Positions 1-5,288 of a DNA stretch of 5,288 bases are shown in pieces. Below the pieces are notes generated by a model. It had not been told where the DNA came from and did not search any database. It saw nothing but the letters and a program-made list of their open reading frames with translations. Position 1 is the first letter of the stretch; each line of letters starts with the position of its first letter. Location: contig NYTQ01000038.1 of NCBI GenBank assembly GCA_002683585.1, positions 3,199 through 8,486 on the forward strand, read 5' to 3'. Origin of the DNA: Cryomorphaceae bacterium. Lineage in GTDB: Bacteria; Bacteroidota; Bacteroidia; Flavobacteriales; Crocinitomicaceae. A program made the position numbers and the translations under genes.

Positions 1-222
1 GTAGGTAAATACAATGTGAACGTTAACGTAAGTGGAGGAGGAATCAACGGTCAAGTTGAAGCCATTCGCTTAGGTATATCAAGAGCTTTAGTGGAAGTTC
101 TTGAGGACAACAAAGTCGCTTTGAAGGAAGAAGGTCTGATGACCAGAGATCCTAGAATGGTTGAACGTAAGAAACCAGGTCAACCAAAAGCGAGAAAGAA
201 ATTCCAGTTCTCAAAGCGTTAA
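1..222 (+). CDS. rpsI: Small ribosomal subunit protein uS9 (S9), C-terminal part; 5' end outside the window
   Basis: uS9 is a 30S head protein whose C-terminal tail reaches the P site and contacts the anticodon stem of peptidyl-tRNA. The frame is open from base 1 and gives 73 residues, about the last 55-60% of a protein usually near 130 residues. Visible family marks are the SGGGINGQ loop (residues 11-18), the IRLGISRAL helix, the [18 protein letters not shown] block and the invariant-type SKR ending, whose terminal arginine is the tRNA-contacting residue in known ribosomes. An in-frame GTG at base 16 is internal and not the start, because conserved family sequence continues upstream of it. 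rplM (uL13) would be expected immediately upstream, outside the window. rpsB follows after 92 bases on the same strand. The identification is certain; only the N-terminus is missing. Confidence 0.97.
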   Translation, partial: VGKYNVNVNVSGGGINGQVEAIRLGISRALVEVLEDNKVALKEEGLMTRDPRMVERKKPGQPKARKKFQFSKR

Positions 223-227
223 TCGCT

Positions 228-279
228 CGCTGGAATGGTTTAGTATCCAAGCGCTATTGGAATGGCAATTGCCCCCAAT
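228..279 (+). promoter_or_regulatory. Putative structured rpsB leader with two hairpins (candidate S2 autoregulatory RNA)
   Basis: The 92-base rpsI-rpsB spacer (223-314) is longer than the other gaps inside the transcription units here (10 and 16 bases) and is less A/T-rich. Two adjacent hairpins can be drawn. In the first, CGCTGGA (228-234) pairs with TCC-AAGCG (246-253), leaving one bulged A and an 11-base loop. In the second, ATTGG (256-260) pairs with CCAAT (275-279), with an inner GGC/GCC stem and an AATT loop (264-273). TGGAATGG occurs at 231-238 and again at 258-265, once in each hairpin. No U-run follows, so it does not look like a terminator. In Enterobacteria the rpsB-tsf leader is a target of S2 feedback. 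By analogy this may be a leader of the same purpose, but I do not recognise it as a described Bacteroidetes motif. It could also be an unremarkable spacer or RNA-processing site. Confidence 0.4.
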
Positions 280-314
280 TTTGCTGACGAATTTAGGAAC
301 GTAAACAAATATAT

Positions 315-1376
315 ATGTCAAAATTATCTTTTAAAGAATTGTTAGATGCAGGTGTGCACTTTGGACACCTCAAAAGAAAGTGGAATCCAGCAATGGCCCC
401 TTATATTTTCGAAGAGAAAAAGGGAATCCACATCATCGACTTGAACAAAACTATTGTTCATCTAGATCAGGCAAATGCCGCAATGAAACAAATTGCTAAA
501 TCAGGAAAGAAAATTCTTTTCGTTGCTACGAAGAAGCAAGCAAAAGACATCGTTGCTGAGCGTATCAAAAATGTCAATATGCCTTTCGTTACCGAAAGAT
601 GGTCCGGTGGTATGTTAACAAACTTTCAAACTACACGAAAGTCCATCCGTAAAATGACATCCATTGACAAAATGAAGTCAGACGGTACTTGGGATACATT
701 AAATAAAAGAGAGAAATTGTTCAAAACGCGACAGAGAGAGAAACTAGAGAAAACATTTGGTTCTATCTCTGATATGACTCGTCAGCCAGCGGCAATTTTC
801 ATCGTTGACATATTAAAGGAACACATTGCCCTTGCTGAAGCAAGAAGATTAAATATTCCAACATTTGCTTTGGTGGATACAAATTCCAACCCAAAACTTG
901 TTGACTTTCCTATCCCTGCAAATGATGACGCAAGTAAATCAATTACAATCATTATTGACGAAATTTGTAAATCTATACAAGAAGGTCTAGAGGAAAGAAA
1001 ACACCTCAAAGATAACCCAGAAGCTGCTAAGAAAGAGGAAGCCAAGGCAGAGCCGGTAAAAGCAGAGGGAGAAACGACTGAAGTAAAAGCGGAAGCTGCT
1101 CCTGCAAAGGAAGAAGCTAAGGCCGAAAAAGCACCAGCAAAGAAAGCTGCTCCTGCAAAGGAAGAAGCCAAAGCTGAAAAAGCACCAGTGAAAAAAGCTG
1201 CCCCTGCAAAGGAAACTAAAGCTGAAAAAGCTCCAGCGAAAAAAGCTGCCCCAGCAAAGGAAGAGGCTAAAGCTGAAAAAGCTCCAGCCAAGAAAGCTCC
1301 AGCGAAAAAAACGGCTACTAAAAAACCAGCAGCAAAGAAAGCACCAGCGGCTAAAGCTGTAAAAGAAGAAAAATAA
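315..1376 (+). CDS. rpsB: Small ribosomal subunit protein uS2 (S2) with a long Lys/Ala/Pro/Glu-rich C-terminal extension
   Basis: uS2 sits on the back of the 30S subunit between head and body and, in E. coli, is the docking point for S1. Residues 1 to about 228 form the normal S2 body. The first signature, ELLDAGVHFGH, is at 8-18 and is followed by KRKWNPAMAPYIF. TERWSGGMLTNFQT is at 93-106, and the second signature region runs from about 158 to 193 (PAAIFIVDILKEH through IPTFALVDTNSNP). The protein is 353 residues, while S2 is usually about 240-260. The excess is residues 231-353, of which I count 41 Ala, 35 Lys, 21 Glu and 13 Pro, with no Arg and no aromatic residue; this part looks disordered. 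It contains four tandem repeats (261-327) and ends in a strongly basic stretch. ATG 315 is chosen because MSKLSFKELLDAGVHFGH matches the family N-terminus. There is no Shine-Dalgarno at normal spacing; an AGGA lies about 16 bases upstream, too far. tsf follows after 16 bases. Confidence 0.97.
   Translation: MSKLSFKELLDAGVHFGHLKRKWNPAMAPYIFEEKKGIHIIDLNKTIVHLDQANAAMKQIAKSGKKILFVATKKQAKDIVAERIKNVNMPFVTERWSGGMLTNFQTTRKSIRKMTSIDKMKSDGTWDTLNKREKLFKTRQREKLEKTFGSISDMTRQPAAIFIVDILKEHIALAEARRLNIPTFALVDTNSNPKLVDFPIPANDDASKSITIIIDEICKSIQEGLEERKHLKDNPEAAKKEEAKAEPVKAEGETTEVKAEAAPAKEEAKAEKAPAKKAAPAKEEAKAEKAPVKKAAPAKETKAEKAPAKKAAPAKEEAKAEKAPAKKAPAKKTATKKPAAKKAPAAKAVKEEK
1095..1295 (+). repeat. Four in-frame tandem repeats (51, 51, 48, 51 bp) in the 3' part of rpsB
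   Basis: The units begin at 1095, 1146, 1197 and 1245 and encode residues 261-277, 278-294, 295-310 and 311-327 of uS2. The consensus peptide is AAPAKEEAKAEKAPAKK. Unit 2 has Val for one Ala. Unit 3 is one codon shorter, reading KETK where the others read KEEAK. The DNA units differ mainly at third codon positions (GCT/GCC/GCA/GCG, AAA/AAG, GAA/GAG), so the array is not a fresh duplication and the peptide appears to have been kept. All length differences are multiples of three. Less regular PAKK-type sequence continues to the stop. Slippage or recombination here could vary the tail length between strains without breaking the frame. Confidence 0.9.
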
Positions 1377-1392
1377 TCCAAAACTGAATAAA

Positions 1393-2223
1393 ATGGCAAT
1401 AAAAGCTTCAGAAGTTAACAAACTTCGACAACAAACAGGAGCCGGAATGATGGACTGCAAGAATGCGCTTGTAGAAACCAACGGCGATTTTGAAGCAGCA
1501 GTAGATGTTCTTCGAAAAAAAGGACAAAAAATCGCTGCAAAAAGAGGTGGTAATGATGCAAAAGAAGGTGTTATTATAGCTCAATCTAGTAACGATTCGA
1601 CGGCAGGTGTAATTGTAACATTAAACTGCGAAACAGATTTCGTAGCAAAAAATGATGGTTACGTAGAGTTGGTTCAATCGCTAGTTGACTTAGCATTAGA
1701 TAAGCTTCCAAAATCCTTAGATGAGCTCAAAACATTGGCTTATAATGAGAAACTTTCTGTTAATGAAAAAATAACTGAGCAAATTGGTGTATTAGGTGAA
1801 AAATTAGATCTTTCAGCATATACGTTAGTGGAATCTGACCGAGTTGTTGCTTACAATCACCCTGGAAACCAGCTAGCAACTCTAGTAGCACTGAATAGTG
1901 GCTCTGAGGTTGCGGAAGATGCAGGTAAACAAGTTGCAATGCAAGTTGCTGCAATGAACCCTCTAGCTGTCAGCAAAGACGGTATTGACTCGAAAACAAT
2001 CGAAAGAGAAATTGAAGTTGGTAAAGATCAAGCCATTCAAGAAGGTAAACCAGCTGAAATGGCAGAAAAAATCGCGATGGGTAGGTTGAATAAATTCTTC
2101 AAGGAGAATACACTTCTTAGCCAACAATTTGTTAGAGACAATAAAGTTACTGTTGAACAATTTCTAAATAATACAGAAAAAGGTTTAACGGTTTCTGACT
2201 TCAAAAGGTTCTCACTTAGCTAG
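1393..2223 (+). CDS. tsf: Translation elongation factor Ts (EF-Ts)
   Basis: EF-Ts is the cytoplasmic guanine-nucleotide exchange factor that releases GDP from EF-Tu. The 276-residue product is close to the E. coli length (283), so it is the full-size form with both core subdomains. The N-terminal UBA-like EF-Tu-binding module covers about residues 1-55, with the signature LRQQTGAGMMDCKNAL at 11-26. The core begins near 57, and NCETDFVAKND is at 78-88; its Asp-Phe pair (82-83) corresponds to the residues that displace the magnesium site of EF-Tu. HPGNQLATLVALN (155-167) and VAMQVAAMNPLAV (181-193) are typical of the second half. GRLNKFFKENTLLSQQFV (230-247) is the characteristic C-terminal region. 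ATG 1393 is followed at once by the conserved N-terminus and has an A-rich region upstream rather than a Shine-Dalgarno. It follows rpsB by 16 bases, as in most bacteria, and is the last gene before a strong terminator. Confidence 0.98.
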   Translation: MAIKASEVNKLRQQTGAGMMDCKNALVETNGDFEAAVDVLRKKGQKIAAKRGGNDAKEGVIIAQSSNDSTAGVIVTLNCETDFVAKNDGYVELVQSLVDLALDKLPKSLDELKTLAYNEKLSVNEKITEQIGVLGEKLDLSAYTLVESDRVVAYNHPGNQLATLVALNSGSEVAEDAGKQVAMQVAAMNPLAVSKDGIDSKTIEREIEVGKDQAIQEGKPAEMAEKIAMGRLNKFFKENTLLSQQFVRDNKVTVEQFLNNTEKGLTVSDFKRFSLS

Positions 2224-2243
2224 TCAGCTTCAAAACTAATTTG

Positions 2244-2272
2244 AAAAGCTATCTTCGGGTAGCTTTTTTTTT
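2244..2272 (+). terminator. Intrinsic terminator with UUCG tetraloop after tsf
   Basis: AAAAGCTATC (2244-2253) pairs with GGTAGCTTTT (2258-2267), including one G-U pair, around a TTCG loop closed by C-G, the exceptionally stable C(UUCG)G arrangement. A run of nine T residues (2264-2272) begins in the 3' arm and runs past it. The hairpin starts 20 bases after the tsf stop codon. This is a textbook Rho-independent terminator and separates the rpsI-rpsB-tsf unit from pyrH-frr. Complete termination cannot be shown from sequence. Confidence 0.93.
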
Positions 2273-2303
2273 GATTATTACTTTTTACCCTCCTTGATTT
2301 ATA

Positions 2304-2311
2304 TATATTTG
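2304..2311 (+). promoter_or_regulatory. Putative Bacteroidetes-type -7 box (TATATTTG) for pyrH-frr
   Basis: TATATTTG matches the Bacteroidetes sigma-A -7 consensus TAnnTTTG exactly. It lies just downstream of the tsf terminator and 15 bases before the pyrH start codon, where a new promoter is needed. No TTG stands at the expected upstream distance; only the T-rich CTTTTT near 2281-2286 is available as a -33 element, so the match is one-sided. Transcription from it would begin around 2316-2320 and give a leader of only about 7-11 bases. The surrounding bases are very A/T-rich, so a chance match is possible. Confidence 0.55.
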
Positions 2312-2326
2312 TTCAACCAAATATCT

Positions 2327-3034
2327 ATGAAATACAAAAGAATTTTACTGAAGCTAAGTGGAGAATCCCTCATGGGAACGAAACAGTTTGGTATTGACAA
2401 TGAAAGAATCAATGCTTATGCCAAACAAATTAAACAAATTGGAGATAGTGGTCATGAGATAGCCATCGTTATTGGAGGAGGAAATATATTCAGAGGAGTT
2501 CAGGCAGAACAAGGAGGAATGGACCGAACCCATGGAGATTATATGGGCATGCTTGCGACAATGATCAATTCAATGGCCCTGCAATCAGCATTAGAATCCA
2601 ATGGTGTCCATACTCGGCTTCAATCTGCTATTGAAATGAAGGAAATTGCAGAACCATTCATTCGAAGAAAAGCAGTCAGACATCTTGAAAAAGGAAGAGT
2701 CGTTATATTTGGGGCCGGTACAGGAAACCCTTTTTTCACCACAGACTCTGCGGCATCCCTTCGAGCAATTGAAATAAATGCCGATGTGATTTTAAAAGGA
2801 ACACGAGTAGATGGAATTTATTCTGCTGATCCAGAAAAAGATGAAAATGCGACTAAGTACGATGCTATTACATTTGATGAAGTATACAAAAAAGGGTTAA
2901 ATGTAATGGACCTTACTGCATTTACCTTGTGCAAAGAAAATAACCTTCCTATTATTGTTTTTGATATGGATACCGAGGGGAATTTAGAAAAAGTGCTCTC
3001 TGGAGCCAATATAGGAACAGTCGTTCACAATTAA
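2327..3034 (+). CDS. pyrH: Uridylate kinase (UMP kinase, UMP + ATP to UDP + ADP)
   Basis: This is the bacterial UMP kinase of the amino-acid kinase fold, acting in the cytoplasm as a hexamer in the family and making UDP for pyrimidine nucleotide synthesis. The 235-residue product has the usual family length. The phosphate-binding start [15 protein letters not shown] is at 3-17, GGGNIFRG at 50-57, and [21 protein letters not shown] at 66-86. [15 protein letters not shown] (129-143) holds the UMP-binding segment and [14 protein letters not shown] (156-169) the nucleotide-binding segment. The frame is open further upstream to a TTG at 2294, which would add 11 residues ([11 protein letters not shown]). 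I reject that start because the added peptide is not family-like and the putative -7 box lies inside it; ATG 2327 gives the standard [15 protein letters not shown]-terminus. It is the first gene of a two-gene unit, with frr 10 bases downstream. No Shine-Dalgarno is seen. Confidence 0.97.
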   Translation: MKYKRILLKLSGESLMGTKQFGIDNERINAYAKQIKQIGDSGHEIAIVIGGGNIFRGVQAEQGGMDRTHGDYMGMLATMINSMALQSALESNGVHTRLQSAIEMKEIAEPFIRRKAVRHLEKGRVVIFGAGTGNPFFTTDSAASLRAIEINADVILKGTRVDGIYSADPEKDENATKYDAITFDEVYKKGLNVMDLTAFTLCKENNLPIIVFDMDTEGNLEKVLSGANIGTVVHN

Positions 3035-3044
3035 ATTTTTTATC

Positions 3045-3608
3045 ATGACAGAAGAATTAACAATGATCTACGACGAGCTTAAATCCTCTAATGCAAAGAG
3101 TATAGAGCATTTCGACAGTGAGCTTGCCAAAATCAGAGCTGGTAAAGCTTCACCTTCTATGCTTTCAGGCGTGATGGTAGAATATTATGAAGCAATGACA
3201 CCATTGCAGCAGGTTGCAAACGTAAGTGTTATGGATGCCCGAACATTGATTGTTCAGCCTTGGGAAAAGTCTACTTTAAATGATATTTCAAAGGGTATTA
3301 TTGATTCCAATCTCGGACTAAATCCTCAAAATAATGGCGAACAACTGCTTATTACTGTTCCACCACTCACAGAGGAGAGACGAAGAGATCTAGTAAAAAA
3401 GGCAAAAGCAGAAGCTGAAAATGCAAAAATAGGTATCAGAAACAATAGAAAAGATGCCTTAGATATGGTCAAAGACCTAAAAAACGACGGACTCTCAGAA
3501 GACCATTTCAAAAATGCCGAAATTGAGATTCAAGACATAACAAATGGATCATCAAAAGATGTTGACGGCTTGTTCGAAATTAAAGAGAAAGATATAATGA
3601 CCGTTTAA
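3045..3608 (+). CDS. frr: Ribosome recycling factor (RRF)
   Basis: RRF works with EF-G to split the post-termination ribosome so that subunits, mRNA and tRNA can be reused. The 187-residue length fits the family (E. coli has 185). Domain I, the three-helix bundle, comes from the N-terminal part and from about residue 105 onward. Domain II is the inserted beta domain of about residues 31-105. Family marks are KIRAGKASPSML (29-40), TPLQQVANVSVMDARTLIVQPWEKS (52-76), the SNLGLNPQNNG segment (88-98) and the PPLTEERRRDLVKKAK block (106-121). AKIGIRNNRKDA (127-138) carries the conserved arginine region of the rRNA-contacting face. ATG 3045 is preferred over the in-frame ATG at 3063 because the extra residues (MTEELT) suit the usual N-terminal length. 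It lies 10 bases after pyrH, a pairing common across bacteria. No Shine-Dalgarno precedes it; the gap is T-rich. Confidence 0.97.
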   Translation: MTEELTMIYDELKSSNAKSIEHFDSELAKIRAGKASPSMLSGVMVEYYEAMTPLQQVANVSVMDARTLIVQPWEKSTLNDISKGIIDSNLGLNPQNNGEQLLITVPPLTEERRRDLVKKAKAEAENAKIGIRNNRKDALDMVKDLKNDGLSEDHFKNAEIEIQDITNGSSKDVDGLFEIKEKDIMTV

Positions 3609-3609
3609 G

Positions 3610-3631
3610 GTTTTAAACCCTTCTCTAAAAC
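3610..3631. terminator. Weak inverted repeat between converging frr and hppD; possible two-way terminator
   Basis: GTTTTA (3610-3615) and TAAAAC (3626-3631) form a six-base inverted repeat around a ten-base loop in the 40-base gap (3609-3648) between the two converging genes. Convergent ends usually need termination on both strands. However, the stem is A/T-rich and short, and no clean T-run follows on either strand, so support is weak. Nothing else is visible in this gap. Confidence 0.25.
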
Positions 3632-3648
3632 TATCTTAATAAATTTGC

Positions 3649-4806
3649 CTACAAGGTACCGCGACTCGCCTGTTCCCTCTCAATGGATTCAAAAAGCGCT
3701 TTAAAATTACCCGCGCCAAAACCTCTCGCACCCATTCTTTGAATAATTTCAAAAAATAAAGTTGGTCGGTCTTCAACTGGCTTTGTAAATATTTGCAGTA
3801 AATAACCTTCCTCATCAGCATCAATCATAATTCCGAGACCTTTAAGCGTTTCAATATCTTCACGCAGCTCATGATTATGTTCCTCCAGGCGCACAGGAAC
3901 TGCCTTATAATACTCATCAGGAGGCGTGCTTAAAAACTCCACACCCCGCTGTCTCATTTCCTTAACAGTGCTGATTATATCATTGGTTGCGACAGCGACA
4001 TGTTGCACACCAGAACCTTCATAAAAGTCCAAATACTCCTCAATCTGAGATCTCTTTTTACCTTCTGCGGGTTCATTAATTGGAAATTTAATCCGACCAT
4101 TACCGTTTGACATCACCTTACTCATCAGCGCAGAATATTCAGTATGAATTTGCTTATCGTCAAAAGAGAGGAAATTTTCAAAGCCCATAACATCTTCGTA
4201 CCATTTAACCCAAGTATCCATTTCACCCCAGCCCACATTTCCAACCATATGATCAATATATTTTAAACCAACAGATTTCGGATTGTAATCGCATTCCCAT
4301 TTTCTAAAACCGGGTAAAAAAGTTCCTTCATAATTCTTACGCTCAACAAACATGTGAACTGTCTCTCCGTAGGTATAAATACCTGCACGTACTATCTCTC
4401 CATGTTCGTCTTTTTCAAGAGTCGGCTCCATGTAAGACTTTGCACCTCTTTTGGTTGTTTCCTCATATGCCTTGCGTGCATCATCAACCCACAATGCAAC
4501 TACCTTAACACCGTCACCATGCTTGACAATGTGGTCATTGATCGGTGATTTTGAATTCAATGGTGTTGTCAAAACAAGACGTATTTTATCTTGCTTCAAA
4601 ACATATGAAACAGAATCTTTACTTCCTGTTTCTAGTCCTTTGTAAGCATAGGATTGAAAGCCAAATGCTGTTTTATAAAAATGAGCAGATTGCTTTGCAT
4701 TACCCACATAAAACTCCACATAATCTGTCCCTAATAAGGGCAAGAAATCCTGCGCACCTTGGAAGATTTTTTCTAATCCGTAATCTACGTTCTTTACTTC
4801 TTTCAT
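3649..4806 (-). CDS. hppD: 4-hydroxyphenylpyruvate dioxygenase (HPPD)
   Basis: HPPD is the Fe(II) enzyme that converts 4-hydroxyphenylpyruvate and oxygen to homogentisate and CO2, the second step of tyrosine breakdown. The 385-residue product contains two vicinal-oxygen-chelate halves: about residues 25-155 (GTDYVEFYVGNAKQSAHFY onward) and 180-355. The three metal ligands can be placed by motif: His186 in YIDHMVGNV, His269 in GVQHVAVAT, and Glu353 in LFFEIIQR. Substrate-pocket segments include TEYSALMS (222-229), FPINEP (241-246) and LLQIFTKP (336-343). The C-terminal helix region GARGFGAGNFKALFESIE (359-376) closes the active site in the family. It is somewhat longer than Pseudomonas HPPD (about 358 residues), with a longer N-terminus. 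The related hydroxymandelate synthase is the alternative, but the neighbouring hmgA argues for HPPD. The start at 4806 lies 20 bases after the hmgA stop. Upstream is A-rich with no Shine-Dalgarno. Confidence 0.96.
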   Translation of the reverse strand: MKEVKNVDYGLEKIFQGAQDFLPLLGTDYVEFYVGNAKQSAHFYKTAFGFQSYAYKGLETGSKDSVSYVLKQDKIRLVLTTPLNSKSPINDHIVKHGDGVKVVALWVDDARKAYEETTKRGAKSYMEPTLEKDEHGEIVRAGIYTYGETVHMFVERKNYEGTFLPGFRKWECDYNPKSVGLKYIDHMVGNVGWGEMDTWVKWYEDVMGFENFLSFDDKQIHTEYSALMSKVMSNGNGRIKFPINEPAEGKKRSQIEEYLDFYEGSGVQHVAVATNDIISTVKEMRQRGVEFLSTPPDEYYKAVPVRLEEHNHELREDIETLKGLGIMIDADEEGYLLQIFTKPVEDRPTLFFEIIQRMGARGFGAGNFKALFESIEREQASRGTL

Positions 4807-4826
4807 GGTCTTTTTTTAAAGTATAA

Positions 4827-5288
4827 TTAATGTATCCAAGATTTGTAGTAATCTTTGGCTTCTATTGAAATAGCTTGCGCTGTGATTTTTAAAGGCTTAA
4901 AAGTATCCACCATAACAGCAAGCTCTTCTGTTTTTTCTTTTCCTATGCTACGCTCATAAGCGCCTGGATGCGGACCATGAGGAATACCAGAGGGATGAAG
5001 TGTTATCTGTCCTTTAGAAATGTCATTTCTACTCATAAAATCACCATCCACATAATACAAAACCTCATCAGAATCAATGTTGCTATGGTTATATGGTGCA
5101 GGAATCGCATCTGGATGGTAGTCATACATACGCGGGCAGAATGAGCATATTACAAATGCAGAAGTTTCAAATGTTTGATGCACTGGTGGAGGCTGATGAA
5201 CTCGCCCTGTAATCGGTTCAAAATCATGAATAGAAAAAGCATAAGGGAAATTATATCCATCCCATCCAACAACATCAAAAGGATGAGT
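4827..5288 (-). CDS. hmgA: Homogentisate 1,2-dioxygenase, C-terminal part; 5' end outside the window
   Basis: This Fe(II) cupin-fold enzyme opens the ring of homogentisate to give maleylacetoacetate, the step after HPPD. The minus-strand frame is open to the window edge and yields 153 residues, roughly the last 40% of the protein. It begins THPFDVVGWDGYNFPYAFSI, which closely matches the human enzyme's THPFDVVGWDG block. By comparison with the human ligands (His335, Glu341, His371), the iron ligands here are fragment residues His68 and Glu75 in PYNHSNIDSDEVLYYVDG and His104 in HPSGIPHGPHPG. His98, six residues before His104, matches the second-sphere histidine. The His-to-Glu spacing is one residue longer than in the human protein, while Glu-x6-Gly is kept. 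An in-frame GTG near 5183 is internal, because conserved sequence lies upstream of it. hppD follows 20 bases downstream on the same strand, which indicates a tyrosine-degradation operon. The promoter is outside the window. Confidence 0.94.
   Translation of the reverse strand, partial: THPFDVVGWDGYNFPYAFSIHDFEPITGRVHQPPPVHQTFETSAFVICSFCPRMYDYHPDAIPAPYNHSNIDSDEVLYYVDGDFMSRNDISKGQITLHPSGIPHGPHPGAYERSIGKEKTEELAVMVDTFKPLKITAQAISIEAKDYYKSWIH

Noticed and set aside
257..283. CAATTTTG (276-283) with an upstream TTG (257-259) as a possible internal promoter for rpsB.
   Set aside because: It deviates from TAnnTTTG at the first T, the spacing of 16 bases is short for this phylum, and it overlaps the second hairpin. 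Chance is at least as likely.
782..1481. Two long minus-strand open frames (205 and 164 codons; 782-1399 and 987-1481) opposite the 3' half of rpsB.
   Set aside because: They are open only because the repeated Ala/Lys/Glu codons of rpsB produce few stops in the opposite strand. Their products are Ala/Phe/Ser- or Phe/Ser/Cys-rich low complexity with no recognisable domain, and they overlap a certain gene.
2294..2326. Upstream TTG start giving an 11-residue N-terminal extension of PyrH.
   Set aside because: The added residues are unlike the family N-terminus, the codon is rare as a start, and the putative -7 box lies inside it. ATG 2327 begins the standard N-terminus.
3607..3622. Near-palindrome AAGGTTTTAAACCCTT at the end of frr as a terminator or operator.
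   Set aside because: The symmetric pairing leaves almost no loop, it overlaps the frr stop codon, and there is no T-run after it. The inverted repeat at 3610-3631 is a slightly better but still weak candidate.
4354..4826. Plus-strand open frames of 64-93 codons opposite hppD.
   Set aside because: They lie antisense to a well-supported gene, have no recognisable motifs and overlap one another in different frames, so they are shadows of hppD.
1..5288. A novel defence, mobile or secondary-metabolism system.
   Set aside because: All coding space is accounted for by seven recognised housekeeping or catabolic genes. No integrase, transposase, terminal repeat, CRISPR-like array or unexplained gene remains.

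Overview
The window is an ordinary stretch of a Bacteroidetes-type (Bacteroidota) chromosome. Three things suggest this: the gene order rpsI-rpsB-tsf-pyrH-frr; the lack of Shine-Dalgarno sequences at a useful distance in front of every start that can be seen, with A/T-rich bases there instead; and a TAnnTTTG-type promoter box before pyrH. The tyrosine-degradation enzymes also resemble versions I associate with flavobacteria and cytophagas. Genus and species cannot be told from this window.

Plus strand, 1-3608: translation and nucleotide genes. The window opens inside rpsI (ribosomal protein uS9). A 92-base spacer follows that can fold into two hairpins, then rpsB (uS2) and tsf (EF-Ts), 16 bases apart. 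A strong intrinsic terminator with a UUCG loop closes this unit. A probable new promoter then starts the pyrH-frr pair (UMP kinase and ribosome recycling factor, 10 bases apart). Four of these five genes serve translation; pyrH supplies UDP for RNA, DNA and cell-wall precursors.

Minus strand, 3649-5288: tyrosine catabolism. hppD (4-hydroxyphenylpyruvate dioxygenase) is complete. hmgA (homogentisate 1,2-dioxygenase) is cut by the window end. They lie 20 bases apart and are transcribed hmgA to hppD, converging on frr across a 40-base gap. The two enzymes act in succession: HppD makes homogentisate and HmgA opens its ring.

I see no mobile element, CRISPR array, tRNA, rRNA, phage gene or defence gene, and nothing that amounts to a new multi-gene system. 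The least routine features are the roughly 120-residue Lys/Ala/Pro/Glu tail of uS2, built on four near-identical 17-residue repeats, and the two-hairpin rpsB leader with a repeated 8-base motif, a candidate autoregulatory RNA. Both are sequence observations with inferred function. No gene-free stretch exceeds 300 bases; the longest is the 103-base tsf-pyrH gap.
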